Position numbers and translations under genes: made by a program
Source: Carposina sasakii
Taxonomy: Eukaryota; Arthropoda; Insecta; Lepidoptera; Carposinidae
Length of the DNA stretch: 64,000 nucleotides
NCBI GenBank assembly: GCA_014607495.2
Contig: CP053161.1
Span: 2,604,001 to 2,668,000, forward strand
Direction of reading: 5' to 3'
Part shown: positions 21,080 through 33,135 of the stretch, piece by piece
Position numbering within the stretch: the first letter of the stretch is position 1
How the letters are laid out: the number at the start of each line of letters is the position of its first letter
The notes under the pieces: model-generated
Told to the model about the DNA's origin: nothing
What the model saw: the letters and a program-made list of their open reading frames with translations, nothing else
The model's database searches: none

Positions 21080-24000
21080 TGTATGTATGAAAAAGAAATA
21101 AGGGATTTGTGTCGAACCAAACTTGGAAAAATTATTAAATAGGTATTACCTATCTACATATTTTTATAACTAACTAGACTAGAAAATGGTCAGAGTGACG
21201 AGAATAAGTCAATAAAAAGAATACTGAATAACCACAAAATAGGTAGTGTAGCCTATAGGTACATACATGTATATTCAAAAGTAAGGAGTCACTGGAGTCA
21301 ATAATGACCTCAATGAAGGCACTTGAAATCAAGAATTTTATTTATAGCTACTTGACACATGTTAAGTGATTGACTTATTAAATAAATACCGTTCGCAACC
21401 GTCATCGAGGCTATTGAATCAATTGATTTCCAATAACAGTTTACAATTGAGACGGACGAGGCATGCGGGCCCAGCCATTGTTTAATCAACAATCGGCCGC
21501 GACTGGAACAATTTGTGACGCCATTACAGAATTTCAAAATAAAACACCATGAGAAACCCAAGCCATAGTGCAAAAAAAAAAATTAGAATGTCTCGCTTGA
21601 GCGTGGGGATTTTGCACGCACTTACCCAAGTTAGGTAGGATGTGCATTTGTGTTGGGTCCTGATCTATGCACTTGATTGTGCAGGCAGTCAGTGCACCTA
21701 AAATGCTTTGTTCATTTTTATTTTTCACCGATTCTAGAAGGTTGCCAACATCATATCACTGAAAAATTTCCTACGTAGATGTTCTACAGTACTTCTTGTG
21801 CAATGCCCAAGTTCTCTGCAGGAGGTCCAAACAGGAAAACTATGAACCAGCAAATACGTGTTAAAAGCATTTACCATTTTAAGAAACCTGACGATCTCTC
21901 TACCAATAACGCAAAACAAATTAGTTTGAAGCAAACACGAGGAAATTGAGTTACTTATATAAGAAACAACTCAGGTAAATACGCGGTGAAGGTTTTTACA
22001 ACATAAAAACAGGACAAGGTACATACCTATATATATTATTATGACTAACGGCGAAACTAAGAGTTTGCAATTTCTATAAAGCGATAATATCAGATAGCCC
22101 CATTATTGTAAATATCTTGTAAGAAGTAATGGTACAGATAAATAGAGAAGTGGTTTGGAAAATTATACTTTGTATGAAACGGGCCACAGGATGCACGGCA
22201 CAGTGGAGCGAGACCGTTGCGCGCTGTAGCTTGGAACATTCCCGATCTTTCTGCCTCATAATTTACTACTCCTGCATTCAAAATTGAAATCCTATCGTGA
22301 TGTTCATAAAGTCCTATTTAGAAGACTCCCCTAAATGCCCTTATGCTATTTGATTCTGAGGCAAATATATTATTTCCACATACCACAAAAGGCATATAAA
22401 CTAAATTTGATCCAAGCAACTGCGCAGTTAATGCCATTGGAAGAAAGTTTGGTATCCAATGACCTTTGTGAAGCCGAAAGACCTTTTGGCATGGTTGCGT
22501 AGTTCCATAAACCGCTTCCGCCGCCAGTCCTTCCGTCTCGGGTTGCTCTTGTAGTTGTAGACATTCCTTGGCCGGACATCGGACTCGGCTCAAGAATGCT
22601 GACCAGACGGGCGCAGATGGCATGATAGCTTAATGCACCCAGCTCTGGCCAACATTCCTCGCGAGATAACCAAGGTTGCTCATACTGTTATCTTAACATT
22701 CTTGAGCTCTTAACTAGCATTTTGGAAAATAATAACGAGGGACATAATTTGGGATTTGAACACAAATGTTTCACCTATAGGTAATCAGAACTTGTCTATA
22801 AAATGGACTGTCAATAAAATTAATGGTATTTTGAGTGCTTGTTACTGTGCTACAGCTTCAGTACCTACCTATACTGTGATTTTCCTGAAAAGAAAAATCT
22901 CGGATCTGGATTGCAAACTAAATCTGTTTAGCAAATACATAGCAACATATTCCCACGCATGTTAGAAAATAAAGCTAGGAATTTTATCTAATTCGGAGAA
23001 TCTTGGAAGTACCTACTTACATCTGCCTTGTAGACCATTCAAGGAATCCTTGGGGAAACTTGTCCCACGCACATATGTGTTCCATATGCTACAAGAACCA
23101 CCCTGGGATCTCTGAAACTCTGGGAATTATAAAAATAGTTCAGCATTAAATGCACCTATTCATATTATTATCCCTGAGTGAGTAGGTATACTCGTATTCA
23201 TTCGACTTTTACTAAGAGGAAGCTCTAAGTATAATGAAGGTGTGGAATTTATTATAAAAAAAACTATTAAAATAGGCGACTGAAGCGACACCTGTCCAAA
23301 TTTTCTATTCGATCCGAACAAACAAACAAACAATTTATTTAATTAAATCCTCGAATTTTATGTACTAACTTATTGATTCTTTAGGGTCGGGCTGTATAAG
23401 CGTAGATGTTTAAAAACTGCTTAAATCATCTGGATCATAGATGGAAATAGGCCCATGATGATGACTTATTGATTGTCTGTGAATCCAGGATGTTATAAGT
23501 AGCAGGTGACTGGGATTTCACGGTCTAGATGCTTCTCATTTATACAACGATTTTGAATAGTGTTACAGCTAATATTTTTTGGTGGTAATAAATCTTAAAA
23601 GATTAACATGTTCTCATGTTCCCATATGTTCCAATCTAGTTATCTCGGTCAGATTTTGTCAATGAGAGCATTCATGAGTTACGGTGGGAACCATTTTTTC
23701 AACGTAACGGTTTTTTGTTTATTTTTTTAGTCGCCTTTGACCGTGTGAAGCTCAATGGATCCAGCATGTGTGAGACGTCCATTATAAGAAAAGCTGTGTC
23801 AAAGCTACAATAGGCCCTTATTGTACCATTGTATCTATGACTTGCAGGGGGAAAGGGAGGTCTTATTGTATTGGTGTTTCGCTAGTGAGATTTCAATGAA
23901 GCAGTGCCCATAAGAACATTATTTTCCCATATATTGTTTCCAGTCTTTACATTTCACATACTCATATTTTCTATTATATCTGATGTTGTGCAAGCCAGAT

Positions 24001-24141
24001 GAAATAGGGCAATTCCAGGATAAATTGCGACATGGCGCCTGAGATATCTCATATTTTTATCTATTTACATCCATAATTTCTGATAAGATAAGACAGACAA
24101 GTCTAAGTGAAGGTATTTTCTAGACTTATTTATCTACATTT
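21080..24141. other. No gene recognised
   Basis: The only notable patch is 22380-22650, where two minus-strand frames are open (MPSAPVWSAFLSRVRC... and MSGQGMSTTTRATRDG...) downstream of a TCTCGCGAG motif (about 22660). No domain is recognised. Confidence 0.45.
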
Positions 24142-24524
24142 ATACAGTTGTTGTTTTTTCGTTGCCAACCCTTAACGAAGAGTACCTACGTACTCTATAT
24201 ATCAAATACTTTAATGAAGTTTATGCCAAAAAAATGCTGGGAAACGATGATTTTTTTTTTTTTTATTTCATACTTGATCGGGCGAAATTTATAGTGTCCA
24301 GTGTTTATGCTAGTTTTTTCATAGACAGATAATTATTATTTCTCGTGAAAAAATCTTGCTACGCGCGTCTATGTGCATTTATGCAGAAAAACGCAGTCTA
24401 TTTACTCAACTTTGGACCCTAATATCTTGGAAACCAGACACTTCCCATGTATGCTTCCATGGAGAAAAATTATCGTGATGATGAGGAGTTTTCGAGAACG
24501 TTGACGACCAAAAATCATCCTGTA
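24142..24524 (+). mobile_element. MITE family A copy 1 (near complete)
   Basis: Ends 'tacagttgttgttttttcgttg' and, inverted, 'tgacgaccaaaaatcatcctgta', giving imperfect TIRs of about 20 bp next to TA. Internal landmarks shared with other copies: 'aaaatgctgggaaacgatg', a poly-T/poly-A run, 'acttgatcgggcgaaatttata', 'ttatgcagaaaaacgcagtctattta' and 'ggaaaccagacacttccca'. No coding capacity. Confidence 0.85.
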
Positions 24525-25135
24525 TATATACAACCTGCTAATTTTAACGATGCGATGACGCCATTAGAGTTTAAAATAAAATCAACGATTATTAATATAA
24601 GAAATATTGACTGACATGACACGTGATACCTACTAAAAGAGGTATAAAGTCACCTTATATCCGAGGAAATCTTAATTCTCACTTATTAGTTTTAGTTTAT
24701 AACAAAACGTTTTACTATTTTGTATCATTTCTTGCTTTGGTCACGATTCCATTTCTTCAAAATCAAGATAAGTAGGTACCTACATAAGATGTCTAAATAT
24801 CAAGGTCCTTCAGCTGTAGTAAAGCCCATTTTATACTACGCGAACAAAAAGTAAGGGCACCAAAGTCCAACAACATATCCCAAAGAAACGGTCAAAATAG
24901 GAAACTAGAAATAAAAGTAGTAAGAATATTCTATTCTCCATAGTTTGTCATACAAAGTGGCGCTCAGTCCGCTGTGAAAGGAATGCTTGTAAAACTAGTC
25001 TCTTTAGATCGGAATGCAGTTGTTCATCAGCGTCCTTCACGCGATTAAATTACCTTCCAATTACCGCAGCAAACTCGTTATAGTGAAATTAGTTAATTTA
25101 TTGTCATTAGTAGGAACAGCTATAAGTAAAGCAAA

Positions 25136-25222
25136 TCTTTGGCAATGTGCGTTTCGAAACAAACCATATAGCGCCGACCCCATGAATAATGGGACAAGGG
25201 CAAGAAGATGATGATGAGTAGG
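25136..25222 (+). mobile_element. SINE tail type 1 fragment
   Basis: 'Tggcaatgtgcgtttcgaaacaaaccatatagcgccgaccccatgaataatgggacaagggcaagaagatgatgatga' aligns with the 3' part of the SINE at 966-1195. Confidence 0.75.
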
Positions 25223-28200
25223 TACAGCTTCTATGAACTTTTGCAATCGGTCATTCCGACTACAGCCGCCATTGTTAATTTGCATACTCAGCAATATGTA
25301 ATGAATTTAGAATGCTTAGACACACGTTTGAATTGTTTCGTCTATTAAAATAATATAAGTTAGATAATATTAATAACAAAAACAAAGATACCCGAGTACT
25401 TAAATAAAACCCAAAGTTGAGAAGTCTAAATTATAGCGGAATCGACAATAACAACACAACAGTCGATCCTATTTATCGATATCAAGACGTATCAGTTACT
25501 AAAATGTTCCAATTTTATCTTTAGTTTCTTTGTTGTGTTTAAGTACCTAGGTATTGCTTATTGTACGCCTTCTACCTCACTCAGTATCATAGCGATGAAG
25601 ATGATACTTTTCCATGCGCATTTCTTGCAACAAATAAGACAGCTCTGTCTGTCTATATTCCTGTCGCCTGCGTGTTATTAGGAACTCCGGAAGTCTGGGT
25701 CCAGAAATAGTTTGTAAATATTGTGACGTGTTGTTTATACGTACTTAAAGTTAAGCAACTGATAACGATAACAAAACTCAATCATCACCATACCATTGAA
25801 CTAATCATGAGTATAAGTTTCTTTGTAAAACACTTATCGCAACATTAAAAGTGCAATAAAACTTGCAATGAGTAATTTTTACTGTTTCAAAACAAATTAT
25901 AAGGAAAGAATATAAGAACACGTACGTAAAACATTTATTAAGACTATCTTATGTGAAATTAGAACCTATTCTTATTGGAAATAAATTTTTTTCGTTAAAT
26001 TTTTCAAAGTTTTTAACTCCTGTAACTTTGGTATTTACTAACCGATTGATGTTATTTTTGCACTATTCGGTTTGTATTTGTAATATCTTTCGAATAAAAT
26101 ATAGAAAATATGTTTTCGTATTCCTATTAGGTTAGATTTGATAATTTAACTAAGCTTACACAAACACGCATAACTAAAACAAACAACACACCAGATTTAG
26201 GTAAACCAGCAGGAAATGATCTAGATGTTGAAAATTGGCGGTGCAGTGTGTTGACCTTTCATGGCATGCGCTCGGGCGAGTCGGTTCTCACGGGAACGCC
26301 GGAGATTGCACTGCATTACGCCTGCACTGGGTCGCAACCGCTGCCAACCGCCAATAATCTGAATGGACAAGCCACATGAGCCACATCGAAGCCATCCATA
26401 GAGTATACATAATAATGATCGAACTGACAGCATGGAGGGCGTATGAACCCACATGTCCAGTGTTATCAGTATCAGGGTGTCATTGTAGTAATTTAAGAGG
26501 TGTATGGTCAAGCAGTAAACTATGTTGATGATATGAACGCTTCGTATTTCGCGTCATTCCCGTTTAGTCAGTAAAATCATAGTGAATGATGATATAATTA
26601 GGTCCATTAATGACATTAGTGTAGGCAAGATGTGCATATATTTCTAAAAATTTTGATCTGAGTATTTTGGAACAGGACGTTTCTTTTTTTTTAAGATATA
26701 CACGTTCAAGATGAAATGCGAAACAGTAATGCGTTAATTTACCTATAACGTTCTTTGCCCTTCAAGCAGGTGGCCTTTATTTTTTGTTGCGTAAACGCAA
26801 GTAAACATTGCCCTCTCCATCAGCAATGGATTCACTGATCCATGTCGTTCGACTTTTGCCATTGCGCCGCCACCGCGACTCGTTTTCAATCAACAATGGA
26901 ATGCAAGGACTTTTTCATCTTCTCTCGAGGATCCCAGGAACCAGTTTTTCCCTACTAGGCCCGTAAGTGTCGTTAATGTTAACTCAATTGGAAACTTGTA
27001 GGTAATGTTGATTATATCACCTTTAACAGTTAAATATTAATGAAATATTCAGACTAGTTTGAAAAAATCCTGGAGTGAGATCTACTTTATATTGAAAACG
27101 GGCTGATACAATTAAATATCTAGCTTCAATGATTTGCATCGATGAAAAACATGCAATCAATCAGATTAAAATACATCAGACAAAATCTAAAAAGAAACGG
27201 ACATCAGAAGCATGTACAGGCAGGTGAACGACTTTCAAAAAAAATCTTGTGAATCATACGGGAACCTTTATAATATTTGATGATTAACCAAAGAAAACGT
27301 ACAAGGTAAAAGACTTCCTCATATAAAATACACAATAAAGCCTTTCATAGGTACCTACGTATTAGGTTCATTTCTTTCCCACACATTTCCTATGCGTTGT
27401 TCATTTAGTAATAGCAGGAAATAATTTGTACGGATTGTGTACGTTTAACATTTTCTTTGATTTCTGTGTGCCTCTGCTGTGTTTCAATCAAGAAATAGGT
27501 ATGTGAGTCAATAAAAAATCAATGTTTATTGACTATAAAATTAGCGGCTATATGATTTGTTACTGAGTATTGAAGGCTTTTATCAGTAAGGTTCTAGGCT
27601 GTTTTCGACATGGACGATGCATGCAAATGTCAGTAATACCTTAACGTGTACCGACTGTCAATTATTTTACTTTTGACTAATCTCAGATATGAAATTTTGA
27701 CTTCGAAACTCGTGCTTTTGTAGAGTTTGGTGGGTTTTACACATAAATGTAGGTATATGTACTGAAAGGTTTTGCGGTTTTATATGCTCTCACAAGGAAA
27801 GTCCAGCAGCTATGTCAGTCAATCGCATTTTGTGGAGGCATTCCTCATAATACGTAATGTAATGCCAATTCCTCGTAGTCTACCTATTGTGTGGCGGCGG
27901 ATGTCTACTGGCACTTTGCCTACCGTAACCACACCAGCTACCTTATACGAGCCTACCGTAATCAGGTAATTTTATTCAAACATTTTTGAGTGGGGAGTCA
28001 GCATAGCATTTTAGTAGGTGCTAAATTTGGTTCCCAATTCCAAAAGTTCTAAAGCCCAAGTCGAGTAATCACAAATTAAAAATAATAACAGCTTCTTTCT
28101 GAATAATGAGGCTGGAGTATTAATAGTAATAAATGGATGTGCTAACTACTACCTTGGAGAACATAATAACTTAACTTAGACGGGCCATAAAACTACTCAA

Positions 28201-29288
28201 GAAAATTAGTATCCTAACTGTTTTCGATAAATTGCAAATTCCTAACGTGTCGCCGGGCGTCAAGACCGTCAGCTTAACTACAACCATGAACGTATACCAC
28301 AACTAGTAAATTATGGAATGCCAGCGGTATTTTAATATGCAGAATTAAAGGCTTCGTCCTCAGTAAATGGATGTTGAATTTGAATAAAGTATTGTGACAA
28401 TGCCTTAAATGGTACCTGGTGCGTATTATGACTCAAGTCCTGTCCACCCACGCGAGCCCTGTGATCCTGGTAAATAGCTACAATTAGCTCTACTCTTAAT
28501 AAAGTTATACTTGTAACGTGTTTTAAATACATCTAAGATTGAATAAGATTTCAAAATGGAATCCTGTGATAAGCATTTACCATCAAATACCTACAGGAAC
28601 GAATGATTCAGGCCTACAGATTAGTGGAAGATTGGGTGTATTACAAACAGGCCCAGGGAAATACCTATTTTATCATATCTGTCGATACAGGTATTGTAAA
28701 ATAACTGAAGTAATAATGCATTACATAAGTAATTGCAATGGATGCAGGTACTGAAAGTATTTCCTGTAGTTGTTATCGGTCACTATCGTGGGACCGGTGT
28801 GTGGTGGCAGCTAGCAACACCAGTCTGACCCAAATGAAGTCCTGTAAATGTTTGATAAGCTGTTATATTTACAGCCATATGCACCGCCCTGGTGGTAAAC
28901 TTTAAAGTGCACACGACACTGAGTTATTAAGTTCTGATCAAACTTTATAAATGCTTACTTTGAAAGCCGGTACCTATCATCAACTGATTGCTAAGAATAG
29001 AGAAATGCCACGGTAGAATTATGTGAAACATCTCCGTTTAAAGATAGGTAGTTAGCATATCAATTTGTAGTTTTATTTTACTTTTCATCCGAGCCAAATC
29101 ATGATTGGTTAACTAGGTCGCCTAGAATTGAAGTGTTAATTTAATTATACTCTGCAAAGACTGCCGCTTTCGGAACAATATCCCAACAACTATTGAGCTA
29201 ACTGTTATGGAGCCGTTATTTGAACTCACGAAAATAAATAAATATTTCCTAGTTTCTTTGCGTGATTCATTTGGCACTTGATAAGTAG
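25223..29288. other. No gene recognised
   Basis: Intergenic or intronic DNA with short frames only. 26230-26400 is GC-richer without a recognisable product. Confidence 0.5.
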
Positions 29289-29290
29289 TA

Positions 29291-30262
29291 GGGGAAGATT
29301 GGGTAATGGGGGTCACTTAAGCAAGAATTAGAATACAAAAGCTAAAATTAACAAAAAAATTATTGCAACCGCCTCATAACAAAATTTACTTAATTAGCTA
29401 TAATTTGAGATCAGTAATCATCACTTTGATAAATCATCTTTGGGAAATATAAAAGTATAAAAAAAAACAGATTTGACTCCCATTGCACTAAGTTACGGGT
29501 AATTGTGGTCACCTTGTGGGCAATGAGGATCATACAAAAATCTAACACAAATCGTGTCACGTCTGATACAGGGGTATCGTTTGATTCCTGGAGAATCTTG
29601 CTCTTTACTCTTTCGGTCCCCTTCTTCGGCACGCGCGTAATCTTGCTACGCGCGTCAATGTGCATTTATGCAGAAAACGCAGTCTATTTACTCAACTTTG
29701 GACCCTAATATTTTGGAAACCAGACACTTCCCAGGTATGCTTCCATGGAGAAAAATGATCATGATTATGAGGAGATTCCGTAAATTTGGGGAACGTTGAC
29801 GACCAAAAATCACCCCGTATATTTTTCCTTTCCCCTATCTTTTTCTTTAGGTGGCGGTCACTAGCGGGCAATGGGGATCACCCGATTCTCATTACCCACA
29901 AGTATTTTATGAAGAAAAAATAATAAACACAAAATATACATTAGAAAAACTCCGGATTTAAGTAGGAAATCATTACACCAAATGTACAAGTAAGGGCGTA
30001 AAATAGTAACTTACAAGTAGACCAATAACTATAAAAGTTACTGTATATTTTGCATCCGTAAAAATTTACATCGGCGAGCCGCAAAAACAAAACACACCTC
30101 TCATTCTCTATGCTGTCGCCATACCCACGCGGCACGCTCGCAGCGACAGCGAGGGGAACAGAGCGGGCAGGGAGGATCCTTAACGCATTTCTATTAGTGT
30201 TACTTTTGGAGATATGTGGGTGACCACTATTACCCACTGACTCCCATTACCCGATCTTCCCC
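29291..30262. mobile_element. 972-bp TIR element flanked by TA
   Basis: The ends GGGGAAGATTGGGTAATGGG (29291) and its inverted copy CCCATTACCCGATCTTCCCC (ending 30262) lie between TA dinucleotides (29289-29290, 30263-30264). 'Gggcaatg-ggatca' recurs internally near 29518 and 29867. It has no transposase and is therefore non-autonomous; a TA target points to Tc1/mariner-like mobilisation. A MITE A copy is nested at 29638-29820. Confidence 0.82.
29638..29820 (+). mobile_element. MITE family A copy 2 (3' half, nested)
   Basis: From 'aatcttgctacgcgcgtcaatgtgcatttatgcag' to 'gttgacgaccaaaaatcaccccgtat'. Colinear with the 3' half of the copy at 24142-24524 and lying inside the 29291-30262 element. 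Its 5' half is missing. Confidence 0.85.
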
Positions 30263-30454
30263 TATATATTGAAATACTTTCATCTGGCAATTACCTACTT
30301 CTTTTTAGATAATAACTTGTTGATATTGTTTATTATAGTACTTACTGAAAAAGAGACTATTCCAAGAGATTACATACTCCAATGATGGAGTAAGCTACTG
30401 ACAAGTTTTCAGTACTAAATACGTTAACTACTCGTAGCACTACTTATAAGTACC

Positions 30455-30622
30455 TCATTTTATTTAGACATAGAAAGAATCCGAAAGAACGAAATTAGGT
30501 TTTTTATTAGACACAGTTTTATATATTTATCCCTTAAGAGTTTTCTACTTCTCAATTCAATAGTAGGCTACTATACTCATAATAAAGTTTGCACTATAAA
30601 AAACCTAAAGAAGCTGATTTCG
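30455..30622 (-). repeat. Dispersed repeat, copy 2 (inverse of 13935-14105)
   Basis: The reverse complement runs 'gcttctttaggttttttatagtgcaaactttat...gtagaaaactctt...aaaactgtgtctaataaaaaacctaatttcgttctttcggattctttcta', nearly the same as the first copy. Confidence 0.78.
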
Positions 30623-30828
30623 CAAACACAAAACTGAACTTTTTAGTAGGATACATCAATATGGAAAAACGTCAAACTTCACTCATATCCATATCCATAG
30701 CTCATATCTTACAAGTAATGAGTGTTCTAATGTTTACAAACAATGCTTCTTCGAAAATGTCATTTTCTTAATATGCTTCATCTTTCTTCTGTTTCCAAGA
30801 TTAAAATACACATTACTCTCTATTCTTC

Positions 30829-31137
30829 CAAGCGGGAGGCGTAAGTTCGATCCCAGTCACGAGCCTGTACCAATGAATTTATTTCATGTACAGATTTTAA
30901 TGTTGTAAAATTGTCACTTAGCTCGTGCCTCGGAAAGCACGTAAAACTGTTGGTCCTGCGCCTGATCTCTTTCCGGTCGTGTCGGCTTTCCGTCCCATCG
31001 GACTATGAGAGTAACGGAATAGAGAGTGCATCTGTGTTTGCGCACACACCTGTGCACTATAATATCTCCTGCGTGCCTGGCCAATCTCCGTAGAGATTGG
31101 TCGCCTTGGCCGAAATACGGTCATAGATCATCATCAC
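30829..31137 (+). mobile_element. SINE with shared head and tail type 2
   Basis: The head 'gcgggaggcgtaagttcgatcccagtcacgagcctgtaccaatgaatttatttcatgtacagatttt' and 'ttgtcacttagct' match 966-1080. It then continues 'ctcggaaagcacgtaaaactgttggtcctgcgcctgatctc', 'tcggactatgagagtaacggaatagagagtgc', 'gcactataatatctcctgcg' and '(cat)n', a widespread lepidopteran SINE body. 'Gttcgatccc' is a B box. Confidence 0.85.
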
Positions 31138-31586
31138 TCTCTATTAGACCGTTAGGAAGGCTTTTATGTAAATTGACTTTGTTTACAGGTTCCCAAATTA
31201 GTATTTACCTACTCTACATCTCAACCCACGCATTCTTATTCAAATCAGGAGTTGGGCATCACCCTCGTTTATTTTGGGCAGATGACGAGGGCAAATGAGA
31301 TCACCGATCCATATTATCCACTTGATTGCATTTGATCAAACAAACACAGTATTGCAGAAATTAGAGCTATCGATTTGGTTGCACAAGCTTTTTAAATTGG
31401 CTAGTATTTATCTGGCCAGGGGCGTTCTTTCAGGCGATAAACTAAGAATTTTTTACTGATCCCATTATGTAAAACATGGCTGTAAGTTCTTCTTCGTGAT
31501 CCTGCAGTTTTGGAGACACCATATTGGGAATAAAGCTAAGTGTAGTTATACTAGTATGTGGGTGTTCCAAATCTATAGCAGTGGTA

Positions 31587-31625
31587 CACGTACCCCCAGG
31601 GGTACGCAAGGATGCATAAAGGGGT
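31587..31625 (+). repeat. Solitary hAT-like end
   Basis: 'CAGTGGTACACGTACCCCCAGGGGTACGC' has a CAGTGGT hAT-type start and an internal GTACCCC/GGGGTAC palindrome. No partner end was found downstream. Confidence 0.4.
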
Positions 31626-31898
31626 ACGCGGCGCGTAACAAAAAAAAACAAAATTACTAAAAAAAATTACCTATACAACCAGATTTTCCAGAGTTGTGCA
31701 AAGAAAAACATGCCCATTTGTCACATTAATAAAACTGGTGTTCTCTGTCATCTTGTATTGTATTTTGATAGTAATACATTCTAAATACATCAGTCCCCCT
31801 AGCATGACCACGCATCGTGGATATCGTATCGTTTCTATACAAAATTCAACATGGCAGCTATATTTATCGTATTTTGACTGGCGAAATGTCGATAAATC

Positions 31899-32017
31899 GG
31901 CCCCTTATTACCTAACTAGCAAAAGCAAAGCGATAGCGAAAATTGTACAAAAATCGCTGATTGCTTGTCAAATTCATATTACGTAAAATGAATTTCAAAG
32001 GAACTTTGACATTTCAA
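31899..32017 (+). mobile_element. One arm of MITE family D
   Basis: 'Ggccccttattacctaactagcaaaagcaaagcgatagcgaaaattgtacaaaaatcgctgattgcttgtc...' matches the reverse complement of the right part of the MITE at 57604-57793. Confidence 0.8.
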
Positions 32018-32290
32018 AAACAAAATGTCGAAATTATCCGGGATAAAAAGTAGCATAGGTATATGTTAAGTGGGACCTGTTCCAATATATTCCGGAAAAC
32101 TGCATCGAAATCGGTTCAGCCGTTTCTGAGATTAGCGTGCACAGACACAGACAAACCGACAGACAAAAAATCATTCTTTTGGGTATTATAATAATGCGTT
32201 AATAAAGGTCTCCTATAATGTTTTTTCTCATATATCTTCCATGTACAGAGAGCGATCCGTTACATTTTTATTATACCTATGTATAGATCG
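32018..32290 (+). repeat. LINE-associated dispersed repeat, copy 1
   Basis: Contains 'ttatccgggataaaaagtagc', 'gcatcgaaatcggttcagccgtttctgagattagcgtgca', 'acaaaccgacagacaaaaaatca' and 'gagcgatccgttacatttttatta'. These are typical of very common lepidopteran retroelement 3' sequences. Inverse copy at 40105-40335; another piece at 41215-41306. Confidence 0.8.
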
Positions 32291-33049
32291 TATAGATAGA
32301 TGAACAGCCAAATGTACATATACCTACCTACAGTTGATTTTATACCTACATACATAGAGTAATAGGGATGTTTACTATGGTTAAATTTTAATGACATTTT
32401 GTGCTTATTACAATAAATCATCAAAATCGTACCTATCTGTAAAATTACAATTTGATTATGTGTCCAAATGAGGTAGTAATATAAGCCTTCAAAGTTAAGT
32501 GGGCAAGTCCATTTATCAAATGTGAAATTAATTGAAAATTGTTGGCATCCCCAACACAACAATATTTTAGGATGTAAACTGTTTAAGTTGGCAACACTAA
32601 AAATGTAGAAAAAAGAATAAAATGTGCTTCAAGTGGTTCGTGCATTTTAATTTCTACAATAAGAGTTCGAGGTCTTCCACGCAAGAATTAGCCCTCACAG
32701 CTATCTGCCCAACAAAAATTACTACATCACATGACCACCTGCATTATTTACAGTAACTTTTGTTTTGTGACCAATTTATAAACGCAACATTTAATATAGC
32801 CGTAGAACAAAAGTTCTTTTACGCGCGTGAAAGTTACTGAAAAAGTGACTTCATAATAATAATTAATAATAAGCCGTTTGTATGGAGCGTTTATTGGCAA
32901 GTCTAAAATTGTGATTTTGAAATTTGAAATTATTATATCCCGGAAAGTTTTCACGCTAGCGAAGTTTTTCCTTCGCAAATGTTTCTTTTATTGTGTGATC
33001 TTTCGATATAAATACAAATAAAAAAACTGTAAACGACCATATTGGTGAC

Positions 33050-33135
33050 GGCCGATTGGTGTAGTCGGTAGTGGCCCTGCCTGCGACGCCATAGGTCCTG
33101 GTTTCGAATCCCGGTAGGTGCAAACATGATGTATA
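33050..33135 (+). mobile_element. tRNA-derived SINE head
   Basis: 'Gccgattggtgtagtcggtagtgg' has an A box (TGGTGTAGTCGG) and 'ctggtttcgaatcccggtagg' a B box (GTTTCGAATCC), with the spacing of a tRNA. The anticodon arm does not fold properly and a non-tRNA body follows, so this is a SINE rather than a tRNA gene. Confidence 0.6.

Noticed and set aside
31026..31298. 90-codon ORF
   Set aside because: The first two thirds are SINE body sequence seen in many lepidopteran loci.
33050..33135. tRNA gene
   Set aside because: A and B boxes are present, but the acceptor and anticodon stems do not pair and a SINE body follows.
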